From Agrococcus sp. Marseille-Q4369 (GTDB lineage Bacteria > Actinomycetota > Actinomycetes > Actinomycetales > Microbacteriaceae), in assembly GCF_018308945.1 (NCBI RefSeq), contig NZ_CP070501.1, forward strand, positions 806,001-870,000: a stretch of 64,000 bases of DNA, read 5' to 3'. The translations under genes were made by a program, and so were the position numbers. The notes beneath the pieces are model-generated. The model had not been told where the DNA came from. It made no database searches and saw only the letters and a list, made by a program, of their open reading frames with translations. Within the stretch, counting starts at the first letter, position 1. Every line of letters begins with the position of its first letter. Positions 53,294 through 63,640 of the stretch are shown here, in pieces.

Positions 53294-54043
53294 CTACTGG
53301 CCCGCGACGTCGAGCGCCGCGGCGAGCGTGAACGCGCCGGCGTAGAGCGCCTTGCCGACGATCGCGCCCTCGACGCCGTGCGGCACGAGCTCGCGGAGCG
53401 CGGCGATGTCGTCGAGGCTCGCGACACCGCCGGAGGCGACGATGGGCTTCTCGGTGCGCTCGCCGACCTGCCGCAGCAGCTCGAGGTTCGGGCCCTTGAG
53501 GGTGCCGTCCTTCGTCACGTCGGTGACGACGTAGCGGCTGCAGCCGGCGGCCTCGAGCCGGTCGAGCACGTGCCACAGGTCGCCGCCGTCCTCGGTCCAG
53601 CCGCGCGCGGCGAGCGTCGTGCCGCGCACGTCGAGCCCGACGGCGATCTGGTCGCCGTACTCGGCGATGACGGATGCGGTCCACTCGGGGTTCTCGAGCG
53701 CGGCGGTGCCGAGGTTGATGCGCTTGACGCCGGTCGCGAGGGCCGCCTCGAGCGAGGCCTCGTCGCGGATGCCGCCCGAGAGCTCGACGTTGACGCGGCC
53801 CTTCGACGCCTTGATGACCTTGCGGATCACGGCGCGGTTGTCGCCGCGCCCGAAGGCGGCGTCGAGGTCGACGAGGTGCAGCCACTCCGCGCCCTGCCGG
53901 ATCCAGTCCTCCGCGGCGTCGACTGGGCTCCCGAACGAGGTCTCGGTGCCCGCCTTGCCCTGCGTGAGCCGCACCGCCTTGCCGCCTGCGACGTCGATCG
54001 CGGGCAGCAGCTGCAGCTTGGGCGACTGGTTGAAGTCGGTCAT
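53294..54043 (-). CDS. hisA: Phosphoribosyl isomerase (HisA/PriA)
   Basis: The 249-residue (beta-alpha)8 barrel isomerises ProFAR to PRFAR in histidine synthesis; in many actinobacteria the same enzyme (PriA) also performs the TrpF step. It begins [19 protein letters not shown] and has [38 protein letters not shown] and [12 protein letters not shown]. The PriA dual role is suggested by lineage; no trpF is in the window. The ATG at 54043 lies 59 bp after hisH. Confidence 0.95.
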   Translation of the reverse strand: MTDFNQSPKLQLLPAIDVAGGKAVRLTQGKAGTETSFGSPVDAAEDWIRQGAEWLHLVDLDAAFGRGDNRAVIRKVIKASKGRVNVELSGGIRDEASLEAALATGVKRINLGTAALENPEWTASVIAEYGDQIAVGLDVRGTTLAARGWTEDGGDLWHVLDRLEAAGCSRYVVTDVTKDGTLKGPNLELLRQVGERTEKPIVASGGVASLDDIAALRELVPHGVEGAIVGKALYAGAFTLAAALDVAGQ

Positions 54044-54102
54044 GGGATGCGTTGCCTTCCGGACGGTGGCCGCGGCGCGGTGGAGCGCGCGGCCGGGTTG
54101 GA

Positions 54103-54741
54103 TCAGAGCCCGCGGACCCAGTTCTCGAGCAGGCGCACGCCCGCTTCGCCCGACTTCTCGGGGTGGAACTGCGTCGCCGAGAGCGGGCCGTTCTCGACGG
54201 CGGCGATGAACCGCTCGCCGTGCTCGGCCCACGTGACGGCTGGCTGGCGCATGCGCGGGTGCGGGTCGATGCCCCACTCGGTGACGCCGTAGGAGTGGAC
54301 GAAGTAGAAGCGCTCGTCGGCGAGGCCCGCGAAGAGCTGCGAGTGCTCGGGCGCCTCGACCTGTGCCCAGCCCATGTGGGGCAGCACGTCGGCCTGCAGG
54401 CGCCGCACGGTGCCGGGCCACTCGTCGAGGCCGCGCGTGTCGCCGCCGCCCTCCTCGCCGGTTGAGAAGAGGACCTGCATGCCGACGCAGATGCCGAGCA
54501 CGGGCCGGCTGCCGGCGAGCCGGCGGCCGATGAGCTCGCCGCCGTGGATCGCCTGGATGCCCTCCATGCACGCGGCCATCGAGCCGACGCCGGGCACGAC
54601 GAGACCGTCGGCCTCCATGATCGCGGTGCGGTCGGCCGTCAGGCGCACGTCGGCACCGGCCGCCTCGAGCGCCTTCGCGGCCGAGTGGACGTTGCCGAGC
54701 CCGTAGTCGAGCAGCGCGACGCGCTTGCGCTGGGCGGTCAC
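54103..54741 (-). CDS. hisH: Imidazole glycerol phosphate synthase, glutaminase subunit
   Basis: The 212-residue class I glutaminase has [19 protein letters not shown], the nucleophile Cys in [11 protein letters not shown] and the His/Glu pair in [12 protein letters not shown]. It supplies ammonia to HisF, which is not encoded in the window. The ATG overlaps the hisB stop. Confidence 0.96.
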   Translation of the reverse strand: MTAQRKRVALLDYGLGNVHSAAKALEAAGADVRLTADRTAIMEADGLVVPGVGSMAACMEGIQAIHGGELIGRRLAGSRPVLGICVGMQVLFSTGEEGGGDTRGLDEWPGTVRRLQADVLPHMGWAQVEAPEHSQLFAGLADERFYFVHSYGVTEWGIDPHPRMRQPAVTWAEHGERFIAAVENGPLSATQFHPEKSGEAGVRLLENWVRGL

Positions 54742-55337
54742 AGTGCGCCCTTCGTCGACGGCACGCCGGTCACGCGGGGGTCGGGCTCGACCGCGACGCG
54801 CATCGCGCGCGCGAAGGCCTTGAACTCCGCCTCGGCGATGTGGTGCGGGTCGCGGCCCGCGAGCACCTCGATGTGCGCCGTGAGGCGGGCGTTGAGCGCG
54901 ATGGCCTCGAAGGCGTGGCGCACGAGCGAGCCGGTGAAGTGTCCGCCGATGCGGTGCAGCTCGAAGCCCGCGGGCTCGCCGGAGTGCACGAGGAACGGGC
55001 GGCCGGAGAGGTCGACGACGGCGCGCGCGAGCGCCTCGTCGAGCGGCACGGTCGCGTCGCCGTAGCGGCGCACGCCGCGCTTGTCGCCGAGTGCCTCGCC
55101 GAGCGCGAGGCCGAGCGCGATCGCGGTGTCCTCCACCGTGTGGTGCGCGTCGATCTCGGTGTCGCCGCTCGCCTCGACCGTCAGGTCGATGAGCGAGTGC
55201 TTCGAGAACGCCGTCAGCATGTGGTCGAAGAAGGGCACCGTCGTCGAGATCGAGGAGGTGCCGGAGCCGTCGAGATCGACGGTGAGGCGGATGCTCGACT
55301 CGCTCGTCGTGCGCTCGATGGTTGCGGTGCGGGCCAT
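54738..55337 (-). CDS. hisB: Imidazoleglycerol-phosphate dehydratase
   Basis: The 199-residue enzyme is the stand-alone dehydratase without the phosphatase domain. It has [31 protein letters not shown] and the second His cluster in [18 protein letters not shown], which bind two Mn ions. It follows hisC by 9 bp and overlaps hisH. Confidence 0.96.
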   Translation of the reverse strand: MARTATIERTTSESSIRLTVDLDGSGTSSISTTVPFFDHMLTAFSKHSLIDLTVEASGDTEIDAHHTVEDTAIALGLALGEALGDKRGVRRYGDATVPLDEALARAVVDLSGRPFLVHSGEPAGFELHRIGGHFTGSLVRHAFEAIALNARLTAHIEVLAGRDPHHIAEAEFKAFARAMRVAVEPDPRVTGVPSTKGAL

Positions 55338-55346
55338 CCTTCGATC

Positions 55347-56426
55347 CTAGTCCGCGCGCAGTTCGGCCATCGCGGCCAGCACGGCGCTCGTCTCGCCCCT
55401 CGTGCCCGCGGTGATGCGCAGCGTGCCCGGCAGACCGACGTCGCGCACGAGAATGCCGCGCTCCAGCAGGGCGCGGAAGGTCGCCTGCGGGTCGTCGACG
55501 CCCCCGACGAGCACGAAGTTCGCGTCCGACGGGTAGGGGCGGTAGCCGAGCCGGGAGAGCTCCTCGACCATGCGGTCGCGCTCGGCGCGCAGGTCGTCGA
55601 CGCGCGAGAGCATGACGTCGCTGTGGCGCAGAGCCGCGACGGCCGCCGCCTGGGTGATGGCCGAGAGGTGGTAGGGCAGCCGCACGAGCCGGAGCGCGTC
55701 GATGACGGCCGGGTGGGCGGCGAGGTAGCCGACCCGCATGCCGGCGAACGCGAAGGCCTTGCTCATGGTGCGCGAGACGAGCAGCCGCGGGTGCCGCTCG
55801 AGCAGCGTGAGGGCCGTGCGGTCGCGGTCGCGAGCGAACTCGGCGTACGCCTCGTCGACGAGCACGATGCCGCGCGCCGCATCACAGGCCGCCTCGATCG
55901 TCTCGAGGTCGATGCCCGTGCCGGTCGGGTTGTTCGGCGAGCAGAGGAACACGACGTCGGGGTCGTGCTCGGCGATCGCCGCGCGGACGGCGCCGGCGTC
56001 GACGGTGAACTCCTCGTCCCTCGGCACCGGGACCCACCGCATCCCCACGCCCTGCGCGAGCAGCGGGTACATCGAGTAGGTGGGGGTGAACGACAGCAGC
56101 GTGCGACCGGGACCGCCGAAGGCCTGGAGCACGTGCTGGAGCACCTCGTTGGAGCCGTTGCCTGCCCAGATCTGCTCGGGCGTCACGCCGTGGCCCAAGT
56201 AGCGCGCGAACGAGCGGCGCAGCTCGTCGAACTCGCGGTCGGGGTAGCGGTTGGCGTCGGGCAGGGCGCGCGCGACCTCCTGCACGACGTCGAGCGCGAC
56301 CTCCTCGGGCACCCGATAGGCGTTCTCGTTGACGTTGAGCCGCACGGGGACCTCGAGCTGCGGTGCGCCGTAGGGCGTCAGCCCGCGGAGGTCGTCGCGG
56401 ATCGGGAGGTCGTCGAGGCTCGTCAC
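55347..56426 (-). CDS. hisC: Histidinol-phosphate aminotransferase
   Basis: The 359-residue PLP enzyme has [44 protein letters not shown] and the Schiff-base Lys in [17 protein letters not shown]. It makes histidinol phosphate. It is the first gene of hisC-B-H-A-sseB; hisD, which usually comes before it, is absent. Confidence 0.95.
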   Translation of the reverse strand: MTSLDDLPIRDDLRGLTPYGAPQLEVPVRLNVNENAYRVPEEVALDVVQEVARALPDANRYPDREFDELRRSFARYLGHGVTPEQIWAGNGSNEVLQHVLQAFGGPGRTLLSFTPTYSMYPLLAQGVGMRWVPVPRDEEFTVDAGAVRAAIAEHDPDVVFLCSPNNPTGTGIDLETIEAACDAARGIVLVDEAYAEFARDRDRTALTLLERHPRLLVSRTMSKAFAFAGMRVGYLAAHPAVIDALRLVRLPYHLSAITQAAAVAALRHSDVMLSRVDDLRAERDRMVEELSRLGYRPYPSDANFVLVGGVDDPQATFRALLERGILVRDVGLPGTLRITAGTRGETSAVLAAMAELRAD

Positions 56427-56491
56427 CGATCCAGCCTAGGACTTCGGCGGATGCCGTCGGCCGCGCGCGACCCGGTCGCGGCGCGTGCTGC

Positions 56492-56857
56492 TCAGTCGGC
56501 GTACTGCGCGGGGATGGCGAGCCGCTCGCCCGGCTGGATGGCGCCGGCGATGCCGTTGAGCAGCTCGATCTCGGCGATGACGTCGCGCGGGTCGGCCTCG
56601 GGGGCGACGGCCTCGGCGATCTGCCAGAGCGACTGGCCCGGCACGACCGTGATGTGCTCGAACTCGGCGGTCGAGGCCGAGGAGGAGGCGACGGCACCGG
56701 CGACCGCGTCGCCGATGAGGCCCGCGCCGGCGAGCGCGCCCAGGGCGAGCACGGGCGCGGCGACGAGCAATGCGAGGGCGCGGCGGCCGCGAGCGGTCAT
56801 GCGCAGGCGGAGCGTCGGTGCGGCGCCGGCGGTGGCGGTGATGGCGATGGCGGTCAT
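56492..56857 (-). CDS. LysM-domain membrane-anchored protein divergent from lexA
   Basis: The 121-residue protein has a short basic cytoplasmic start, one membrane segment (about 27-50, [20 protein letters not shown]) and an extracytoplasmic LysM domain (about 68-116, [19 protein letters not shown], then [17 protein letters not shown]). The ATG at 56857 follows GGAGGCA. In mycobacteria and corynebacteria the gene at this place (ChiZ, DivS) is an SOS-induced cell division inhibitor. The LexA-box-like sites in the shared promoter region suggest the same here, although no hydrolase domain is present. Confidence 0.8.
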   Translation of the reverse strand: MTAIAITATAGAAPTLRLRMTARGRRALALLVAAPVLALGALAGAGLIGDAVAGAVASSSASTAEFEHITVVPGQSLWQIAEAVAPEADPRDVIAEIELLNGIAGAIQPGERLAIPAQYAD

Positions 56858-56938
56858 GAGTGCCTCCTCTCGATCCAGTCCGAGGACTGGGATCCGCAGC
56901 CGGTGCTCGGCCGGGAGCACCGGCTGCGAATCTCTGTT

Positions 56939-57018
56939 TCGAATCTACTTTCGAACTGCCGCACGCGTCAACCCCGTCGTGGGAACTTTCTCCACGACTC
57001 GCTCGAACGTGCGTTTGA
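56939..57018. promoter_or_regulatory. lexA: Two LexA-box-like sites between the LysM gene and lexA
   Basis: TCGAAC-GTGC-GTTTGA (57003-57018) is a near match to the actinobacterial SOS box TCGAACN4GTTCGA, and TCGAAT-CTAC-TTTCGA (56939-56954) is a weaker one. They lie 80-145 bp upstream of lexA and 82-160 bp upstream of the LysM ATG, so LexA probably represses both genes. Confidence 0.75.
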
Positions 57019-57098
57019 TCCGGGCGCCCTCTCGGATACGCTTTCGAACCACCAGGAGTCCATCAGGCACCACTGACACGCGGGGATCGGGGCAACGG

Positions 57099-57722
57099 AT
57101 GACGAGGCAGCTCACCGAGAAGCAGCAGGCGATCCTGCAGGTGATCCAGCGCGCCGTGAAGCAGCGCGGGTACCCGCCGAGCTACCGCGAGATCGGTGAC
57201 GCCGTCGGCCTCTCGTCGCTCTCGAGCGTCACGCACCAGCTCGGGCAGCTCGAGCTCGCCGGCTGCATCCGCCGCGACCCGGCTCGTCCGCGCACGATCG
57301 AGGTGCTCGTCGACGACGAGATCGACGAGTCGGTCGGCTCGATCCAGCAGGCGGCGTTCGTGCCGCTCGTCGGCCGCATCGCCGCGGGCATCCCGATCAC
57401 GGCCGAGGAGCAGGTCGACGACGTGTTCCCGCTGCCGAAGCAGCTCGTCGGCTCCGGCGATCTCTTCATGCTGCAGGTCGTCGGCGACTCGATGGTCGAC
57501 GCCGCGATCTGCGACGGCGACTGGGTCGTCGTGCGTCAGCAGCGCGATGCCGTCAACGGCGACATCGTCGCGGCGATGCTCGACGGCGAGGCGACGGTCA
57601 AGGTGTTCAAGCAGCGCGACGGCCACACGTGGCTGCTGCCGCGCAACTCGGCATTCGAACCCATCCTCGGCGACGAGGCCGAGGTGCTCGGCCGCGTCGT
57701 CGCGGTCCTCAGGGCGGTCTGA
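57099..57722 (+). CDS. lexA: LexA repressor, SOS regulator
   Basis: The 207-residue protein has an N-terminal winged helix ([19 protein letters not shown], then [22 protein letters not shown]) and the S24 peptidase domain. The autocleavage bond is Ala96-Gly97 (GRIAAG), with Ser131 ([11 protein letters not shown]) and Lys168 (VKVFK). RecA-DNA filaments trigger cleavage and derepression. The ATG at 57099 is the first that fits; upstream lie the LexA-box-like sites. It converges on hflX with 2 bp between stops. Confidence 0.97.
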   Translation: MTRQLTEKQQAILQVIQRAVKQRGYPPSYREIGDAVGLSSLSSVTHQLGQLELAGCIRRDPARPRTIEVLVDDEIDESVGSIQQAAFVPLVGRIAAGIPITAEEQVDDVFPLPKQLVGSGDLFMLQVVGDSMVDAAICDGDWVVVRQQRDAVNGDIVAAMLDGEATVKVFKQRDGHTWLLPRNSAFEPILGDEAEVLGRVVAVLRAV

Positions 57723-57724
57723 CC

Positions 57725-59224
57725 CTAGGCGACCACGAACTCCTCGAGCTGCCCCGCGGCAGCCGCGGTGACCATCGCCTCGACGCGCGTGCCGTCGGCC
57801 TCGTAGTCCTCGCGAAGCACCTCGAAGCGGTCGTGCAGCATCGCGATGATGTCGCCGCGATCGAAGGGCACGAGCAGCGAGACCGCGACCTCAGGCCGCG
57901 GCAGCAGCTCGGCGAGCCGCTCGAGGATCTCGTCGACGCCTTCGCCCGTGCGAGCAGACGCGAAGATCGCGTCGGGCTGCAGGCCGCGCAGCACGAGCCG
58001 ATCGTCGTGGCTCACGAGATCCGCCTTGTTGAACACGACGATCTCGGGGATGGATCGGGCACCGGTCTCCCCCAGCACGTCGCGCACGGTCGCGATCTGC
58101 GACGCGGGGTCGGGGTGGCTCGCGTCGACGACGTGCACGATGACGTCCGACTCCGCGACCTCCTCGAGCGTCGAGCGGAACGCCTCGACGAGCTGGTGCG
58201 GCAGGTCGCGCACGAAGCCGACGGTGTCGGCGATCGTGAACTCGCGGCCGTCGGGCGTCTGCGTCCGCCGCACGGTCGAGTCGAGGGTCGCGAAGAGCGC
58301 GTTCTCGACGAGCACGCCCGCGCCCGTGATGCGGTTGAGCAGGCTCGACTTCCCGGCGTTCGTGTAGCCGGCGATCGCGACGCCCGGCACCTCGTTGCGG
58401 TCGCGGTTCGCCCGCTTCGCCTGGCGCACGGGGCCGAACCCCTTGATCTGCTTGCGGAGCCGTGCCATGCGCGAGTGGATGCGCCGGCGGTCGAGCTCGA
58501 TCTTCGTCTCACCGGGGCCGCGCGAGCCCATGCCCGCGCCCTGCCCGCCGACCTGGCCACCGGCCTGGCGCGACATCGACTCGCCCCAGCCGCGCAGGCG
58601 CGGCAGCAGGTACTCGAGCTGCGCGAGCTCGACCTGCGCCTTGCCCTCTCGGCTCGTCGCGTGCTGGCTGAAGATGTCGAGGATGACCGCGGTGCGATCG
58701 ATGACCTTGACCTTCACCCGGTCCTCGAGCGCGCGCCGCTGGCTCGGCGAGAGCTCGCTGTCGGCCACGACCGTGTCGGCGCCGAGCTCCTTCACCATCG
58801 CCGCGAGCTCCTCGGCCTTGCCGCGGCCCACGTAGATCGCCGGGTCGGGGTTCGGTCGCCGCTGGAGGACCCCGTCGAGCACGCGCGCGCCAGCGGTCTC
58901 GGCGAGCGCGGCGAGCTCGCGGAGCGAGTTCTCGGCGTCGTCGGCTGCGCCGCTGTAGACGCCCACGAGCACGACGTTCTCGAGCCGCAGCTGGCGGTAC
59001 TCGACCTCGGTGACGTCCTCCAGCTCGGTGCGGAGGCCGTCGACACGGCGGAGCGCGGCGCGCTCCTCGCGGTCGAGCTGGTCGCCGTCGACGTCGCTGT
59101 GCGCGTCGTCGTCCTGCAGCGCCTGCGCGCGCTCGGCGAGCAGCTCGCGCTCGCCGGGCTCGGCCCACGCGAGGATGCGCTCCATCGCGCGCCCGCCGTC
59201 GGTGCCGTCCTGGGCTTCTGCCAT
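57725..59224 (-). CDS. hflX: GTPase HflX
   Basis: The 499-residue protein has an acidic leader (about 1-60), the HflX N-terminal domain with RNPDPAIYVGRGKAEELAAM and DRTAVILDIFSQHATSREGKAQVELAQL, and a GTPase domain with AGYTNAGKSSLLNRITGA, ADTVGFVRDLP and FNKADLV. HflX splits stalled or heat-damaged 70S ribosomes. In mycobacteria its loss alters macrolide tolerance. Its gene lies next to lexA and dapF, as in Mycobacterium. Confidence 0.96.
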   Translation of the reverse strand: MAEAQDGTDGGRAMERILAWAEPGERELLAERAQALQDDDAHSDVDGDQLDREERAALRRVDGLRTELEDVTEVEYRQLRLENVVLVGVYSGAADDAENSLRELAALAETAGARVLDGVLQRRPNPDPAIYVGRGKAEELAAMVKELGADTVVADSELSPSQRRALEDRVKVKVIDRTAVILDIFSQHATSREGKAQVELAQLEYLLPRLRGWGESMSRQAGGQVGGQGAGMGSRGPGETKIELDRRRIHSRMARLRKQIKGFGPVRQAKRANRDRNEVPGVAIAGYTNAGKSSLLNRITGAGVLVENALFATLDSTVRRTQTPDGREFTIADTVGFVRDLPHQLVEAFRSTLEEVAESDVIVHVVDASHPDPASQIATVRDVLGETGARSIPEIVVFNKADLVSHDDRLVLRGLQPDAIFASARTGEGVDEILERLAELLPRPEVAVSLLVPFDRGDIIAMLHDRFEVLREDYEADGTRVEAMVTAAAAGQLEEFVVA

Positions 59225-59253
59225 GCGTTGCTTCCTTCTGTACTGTCGGATCC

Positions 59254-59859
59254 GTGTCGGACCACTACTTCTCGCCCGATCCTGCCGCGCCCGAGTCGGT
59301 CCGGACGCTCCGAGTGCCGATCGCGGGTCGAGAGCGGGAGATGGTGACCGCCGCCGGCGTCTTCTCCGGCGACCGCCTCGACGTCGGCACTGCGGTGCTG
59401 CTCGACGCCGTGCCCGCGCCGCCCGCGACGGGCGAGCTGCTCGACCTCGGCTGCGGGTGGGGGCCGATCGCCGCGACGCTCGCGCTCCGCTCCCCCGATG
59501 CCCGTGTCTGGGCCGTCGACGTCAACGCCCGAGCGCTCTCGCTCGTCGAGCGGAATGCCGAGCTGCTCAGTCTATCGAACATCGTGCCATCGATGCCAGA
59601 GCGCGTTCCTGCCGATGTGCGCTTCGACGCGATCTGGTCGAACCCGCCGATCCGCATCGGCAAGCAGCAGCTGCACGAGCTGCTCGAGGCGTGGATCCCG
59701 CGGCTCGCGCCGGGCGCGACGGCGTGGCTCGTCGTGCAGAAGCACCTCGGCGCCGACTCGCTGCTGCGCTGGCTGCAGGAGCGCTTCGCCGGCTTCAACG
59801 TCGAGCGCGCCGACTCCAGGAAGACGTACCGCATCATCGCCGTCACGGCGCCGGACTGA
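59254..59859 (+). CDS. RsmC/methyltransferase-small-domain SAM-dependent methyltransferase
   Basis: The 201-residue protein has SAM motif [18 protein letters not shown] and the N6/N2 base-methyltransferase tetrapeptide NPPI in [11 protein letters not shown], with [15 protein letters not shown] near the end. This matches RsmC-like guanine-N2 rRNA methyltransferases; the target is inferred. The start is GTG at 59254, 29 bp from the divergent hflX. Its last 17 bases overlap the 3' end of dapF (convergent). Confidence 0.88.
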   Translation: MSDHYFSPDPAAPESVRTLRVPIAGREREMVTAAGVFSGDRLDVGTAVLLDAVPAPPATGELLDLGCGWGPIAATLALRSPDARVWAVDVNARALSLVERNAELLSLSNIVPSMPERVPADVRFDAIWSNPPIRIGKQQLHELLEAWIPRLAPGATAWLVVQKHLGADSLLRWLQERFAGFNVERADSRKTYRIIAVTAPD

Positions 59860-60706
59860 GCGCCTCCCCGCGGAAGACGATCTCCGCGGGCCCCGTGAGC
59901 CATGCGTGGCCGCGGGCGTCGACGTCGACCTCGAGCCGCCCGCCCGGCACGTCGACGATCCAGCGGTCGGCGGCCCCGCCCGACCAGTGCCGGGTCGCGA
60001 GGGCCGCGGCGACGGCGCCCGTGCCGCACGAGAGGGTCTCCCCCACGCCCCGCTCGTGCACGCGCATCCGGATCGAGCCGATGCCGTCGGCGATGACGCC
60101 GGGGACGACGAACTCGACGTTCGCGCCGTCCTCGGCGACGGGGTCGAGCGAGGGAGGCCGGTGCAGGTCGAGCGCGTCGAGCTCGGCCGCGTCGGCGAGG
60201 GCGACGACGACGTGCGGGTTGCCGGTCGAGACGTCGAGGCCGGGCCTGGCGACGTCGAGGCCGTCTGCGGCCACGAGCCGCGTGCCGCCGAGCTCGAACG
60301 GGCCGAGGTCGACCGCGAGCAGGCTGCCGTGCCGCACGACTCGCTTCACGCCGGCGCGCGTCGCCACGTCGATCGAGCCGCCGTCCGGCAGCTCGGCGAG
60401 CCCCTGCTCGAGCAGGAACCGCACGAACACGCGCACGCCGTTGCCGCACATCTCGCTCGCGCTGCCGTCGGCGTTCCAGTAGTCCATCGCCCACGTGCCC
60501 GCGGGCGCGGCGTCGAGTACCGCGTCGCCGGTGCGGCCCGCCGGCACAGCGCGGATGACCCCGTCGCCCCCGATGCCGAAGCGCCGGTCGGCGAGCGCGC
60601 GCACCTCGCCCGGCAGCAGCGGGCGCTCGCCTGCCGGGTCGGCGACGAGCACGAAGTCGTTGCCCGTGCCGTGGCCCTTCGCGAATCCGGTGGCGTGCGT
60701 CGTCAT
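59843..60706 (-). CDS. dapF: Diaminopimelate epimerase
   Basis: The 287-residue two-lobed epimerase converts LL- to meso-diaminopimelate for lysine and peptidoglycan. The catalytic thiols are Cys87 ([10 protein letters not shown]) and Cys227 ([11 protein letters not shown]). [13 protein letters not shown] opens the protein and GIGGDGVI follows. Its presence is consistent with a DAP pathway, though some Microbacteriaceae use other diamino acids in the wall. It overlaps the miaA stop by four bases. Confidence 0.96.
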   Translation of the reverse strand: MTTHATGFAKGHGTGNDFVLVADPAGERPLLPGEVRALADRRFGIGGDGVIRAVPAGRTGDAVLDAAPAGTWAMDYWNADGSASEMCGNGVRVFVRFLLEQGLAELPDGGSIDVATRAGVKRVVRHGSLLAVDLGPFELGGTRLVAADGLDVARPGLDVSTGNPHVVVALADAAELDALDLHRPPSLDPVAEDGANVEFVVPGVIADGIGSIRMRVHERGVGETLSCGTGAVAAALATRHWSGGAADRWIVDVPGGRLEVDVDARGHAWLTGPAEIVFRGEALSPAP

Positions 60707-61611
60707 CCCCCCAGGCTAGCGACCGCGCGCTGTGCGAGCTCGACCGCGTCTGCGGGCGGCGCGGCCGGGTAGCGCTGGAACCACGACACCTGTCGACGCG
60801 CGTAGCGGCGGGTGAGGGCCTGCGTGCGCTCGATGGCCTCGACCTCCGTGATCCGGCCGTCGAGCTGGTCGAGGGCCTGGCGGTAGCCGATGGCCTGCTG
60901 CGCCGTCGTGCCCCGCTCGATCCCGGCCTCCCGGAGCGCTCGCGCCTCGTCGACGATGCCGAGCCGCCACATCCCCACCACGCGCGCATCGAGCCGGGCG
61001 ACGAGCGCTGCGCGATCGACGCGCTCGTGCTGGATGATCGTCGGCCGAGCGAGCGACCGCTCGTCGGGAAGGCCGACGCGGAACGGCTCGCCGGTGAGGG
61101 TGACCGCCTCGAGCGCGCGCACGAGCCGGCGGCCGTTGTGCGGCCCGATCGCCTCGGCGGCCGCCGGGTCGACCGCGAGCAGTCGCGCGTGCATCGCCCC
61201 GGCACCCTCGGCCTCGAGCTCGGCCTCGAGCCGGGCGCGGAGCTCGGCGTCGGTCGCGGGGAACTCGAAGGCGTACAGCACGCTCGCGGCGTAGAGCCCG
61301 CTGCCGCCCACGAGGATCGGCACCGCGCCGCGCGCTTCGATGCCGGCGACGAGGCTCGCAGCCTCGTCGCGATAGGCGGCGACCGCCGCATCCTGCCACG
61401 GCTCGAGCACGTCGAGGAGGTGGTGGGGGTGCCCGCGGCGCTCCTCGGCGCTTGCCTTCGCCGTGCCGATGTCCATGCCGCGGTAGAGCTGCATCGCGTC
61501 GCAGTTGACGATCTCGGCGCGGGCGCCGAGCGCGACCACCGCGTCGGCGATGGCGAGCGACCTGGCCGTCTTGCCGGTGCCGGTGGCGCCGACGACGGCG
61601 ATGAGGGTCAC
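60703..61611 (-). CDS. miaA: tRNA dimethylallyltransferase
   Basis: The 302-residue enzyme adds the dimethylallyl group to A37 of tRNAs reading U-starting codons. It has the P-loop [14 protein letters not shown] (7-20), [29 protein letters not shown] and [12 protein letters not shown]. The start is GTG at 61611, overlapping the miaB stop as GTGA, and is preferred to the longer shadow frame. MiaB acts next on its product. Confidence 0.95.
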   Translation of the reverse strand: MTLIAVVGATGTGKTARSLAIADAVVALGARAEIVNCDAMQLYRGMDIGTAKASAEERRGHPHHLLDVLEPWQDAAVAAYRDEAASLVAGIEARGAVPILVGGSGLYAASVLYAFEFPATDAELRARLEAELEAEGAGAMHARLLAVDPAAAEAIGPHNGRRLVRALEAVTLTGEPFRVGLPDERSLARPTIIQHERVDRAALVARLDARVVGMWRLGIVDEARALREAGIERGTTAQQAIGYRQALDQLDGRITEVEAIERTQALTRRYARRQVSWFQRYPAAPPADAVELAQRAVASLGG

Positions 61612-63098
61612 GTGCCGATGCGGAGCGTCGGCAGGCCGAGCGAGACCGGGCGCCCGGCCCCGGCCCCGGCCCCGGCCCCGACGAGCGAGGGCACGCCGCA
61701 CGAGTCGGCCTGGCCGCGGTCCCACGCGTCACCGGCGCGCGTGCGCCGTACCGCGATCGGGCCCTCGTCAGCGAGCAGATGGAACGGCGCGGCGTGCGTG
61801 ACCCGCACGGTGGCGATGTCGCCGGGCCGCGGCGAGTGGCCGCCGGGCGCGAAGTGCACGAGCCGGTTGTCCTCGGCGCGACCCGAGAGCCGATGCGTCT
61901 CGGCGTCCTTCTTGCCCTCGCCGACGGAGACGAGCACGTCGACCGTGCGGCCGACCTGCGCGAGGTTCTCCTCGAACGAGATGCGGTCCTGCAGCGCGAC
62001 GAGCCGCTCGAAGCGCTCCTGCACGACCGCCTTCGGCACCTGGTCGGGCATCGTGGCCGCGGGGGTGCCGGGACGGATCGAGTACTGGAACGTGAAGGCC
62101 GAGGCGAAGCGCGACGCCTCGACGACGCGCATGGTCTCCTCGAAGTCGTCGTCGGTCTCGCCGGGGAAGCCGACGATGATGTCGGTCGTGATCGCGGCGT
62201 GCGGGATGCGCTCGCGCACCTTCTCGAGGATGCCGAGGAACCGCGCGGAGCGGTAGGAGCGTCGCATGGCGCGCAGCACGCGGTCCGAGCCGGACTGGAG
62301 CGGCATGTGGAGCTGCGGCATGACCGCGTCGGTCTCCGCCATCGCGTCGATCACGTCGTCGGTGAAGGCGGCGGGATGCGGGCTCGTGAAGCGGACGCGC
62401 TCGAGCCCGTCGATCTCACCGGCGGCGCGCAGCAGCTTGCCGAACGCGAGCCGGTCGCCGAACTCGACGCCGTAGGAGTTGACGTTCTGTCCCAGCAGCG
62501 TCACCTCGAGCGCGCCGTCGTCGACGAGCGCCTGCACCTCGGCGAGGATCTCGCCCGGGCGACGGTCGCGCTCCTTGCCGCGCAGCGACGGCACGATGCA
62601 GAACGTGCACGTGTTGTTGCAGCCGACCGAGATCGACACCCAGCCGGCATAGGTCGACTCGCGCTTGGTCGGGAGCGTCGACGGGAACACCTCGAGCGCC
62701 TCGAGGATCTCGACCTCCGCCTCGCCGTTGTGGCGGCTGCGCTCGAGCAGCGCCGGCAGGGAGCCGATGTTGTGGGTGCCGAATACGACGTCGACCCACG
62801 GCGCGCGATCGACGATCGTCGCGCGGTCCTTCTGCGCGAGGCAGCCGCCGACGGCGATCTGGAAGCCGGGCCGCTCGCGCTTGGTCTTCGCGAGGTGCCC
62901 GAGGTGGCCGTAGAGCTTCTGGTCGGCGTTCTCGCGCACCGCGCACGTGTTGATGACGATGACGTCGGGGCGGCCATCGACGGCCTCGGCGTACCCGGCC
63001 TCCTCGAGCGAGCCGCGGAGGCGCTCGGAGTCGTGCACGTTCATCTGGCACCCGAAGGTCTTCACCTCATAGGTGCGCAGCGCGGAGGTCGTGGACAT
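61608..63098 (-). CDS. miaB: tRNA-2-methylthio-N6-dimethylallyladenosine synthase
   Basis: The 496-residue radical-SAM enzyme inserts a methylthio group into i6A37. The N-terminal cluster Cys are 17, 52 and 86 ([26 protein letters not shown]). The radical-SAM triad is Cys160, 164 and 167 (CNNTCTFC). A C-terminal TRAM domain follows ([21 protein letters not shown]). The last ~30 residues hold a GAGAGAGAG tract encoded by four GGCCCC units (61656-61679). It is followed by overlapping miaA. Confidence 0.96.
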   Translation of the reverse strand: MSTTSALRTYEVKTFGCQMNVHDSERLRGSLEEAGYAEAVDGRPDVIVINTCAVRENADQKLYGHLGHLAKTKRERPGFQIAVGGCLAQKDRATIVDRAPWVDVVFGTHNIGSLPALLERSRHNGEAEVEILEALEVFPSTLPTKRESTYAGWVSISVGCNNTCTFCIVPSLRGKERDRRPGEILAEVQALVDDGALEVTLLGQNVNSYGVEFGDRLAFGKLLRAAGEIDGLERVRFTSPHPAAFTDDVIDAMAETDAVMPQLHMPLQSGSDRVLRAMRRSYRSARFLGILEKVRERIPHAAITTDIIVGFPGETDDDFEETMRVVEASRFASAFTFQYSIRPGTPAATMPDQVPKAVVQERFERLVALQDRISFEENLAQVGRTVDVLVSVGEGKKDAETHRLSGRAEDNRLVHFAPGGHSPRPGDIATVRVTHAAPFHLLADEGPIAVRRTRAGDAWDRGQADSCGVPSLVGAGAGAGAGRPVSLGLPTLRIGT

Positions 63099-63135
63099 GC
63101 CCTCCAGCGTACCGAGCGGCGACCGCCCCGAAGCG

Positions 63136-63573
63136 TCAGTCCTGCGTGGCCGTGAGCGTGTAGCTGCTGCCGTTCGTGCCCTCGCCCGAGAGGTCCATCC
63201 GACCGTCCTGGGCGGTGCCGGAGACGGTCAGGTCGAACTCGCCCTCCTCGAGGCCCGTGATCGTGACGGTGAGGTCGGACGAGTCGCCCTCCCACACGTC
63301 CTGCGGGAAGTCGTACTGCGCGTCCGAGTCGCCCCACGTCGTGATGTCGACGGTGCCGTCGGCGTTGAGCGTGAACCCGAAGGGCGCGACGACGCCGTCG
63401 ATGGCGCCCGTCCACGAGGTGTCGTCGAGGCTCTCCGCCGCCGAGCTGCCGGAGCCGTTGCCGGTGTCGGTGTCGTTGCCCGGCGCTGCGGGCGGCATCT
63501 GGATGCAGCCCGTGAGCGCGAGGAGGGAGGCGGCGGCGAGCGCCGGGACGGTGATGAGCTTGGTGGTCTTCAT
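63136..63573 (-). CDS. Small secreted lipoprotein of unknown function
   Basis: The 145-residue protein has a signal peptide with lipobox LTGC (lipidated Cys23), a Gly/Ser/Asp-rich linker (about 30-48) and a compact acidic beta-strand domain beginning [28 protein letters not shown] in two pieces: WTGAIDG and [11 protein letters not shown]. The domain resembles small META- or lipocalin-like folds only in outline. It lies between miaB and recX, 37 bp before miaB on the same strand. No function assigned. Confidence 0.8.
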   Translation of the reverse strand: MKTTKLITVPALAAASLLALTGCIQMPPAAPGNDTDTGNGSGSSAAESLDDTSWTGAIDGVVAPFGFTLNADGTVDITTWGDSDAQYDFPQDVWEGDSSDLTVTITGLEEGEFDLTVSGTAQDGRMDLSGEGTNGSSYTLTATQD

Positions 63574-63640
63574 GCGCTCAATCTATCGCTCAGCCATGAG
63601 CCGGATGCTGACCCTCGACCCGGAGCGGCTGCCGTGCTGG

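Noticed and set aside
61656-61679. GGCCCC repeat in miaB as a phase-variable tract
   Set aside because: The six-base unit cannot shift the frame, and only four copies exist in a non-conserved tail.
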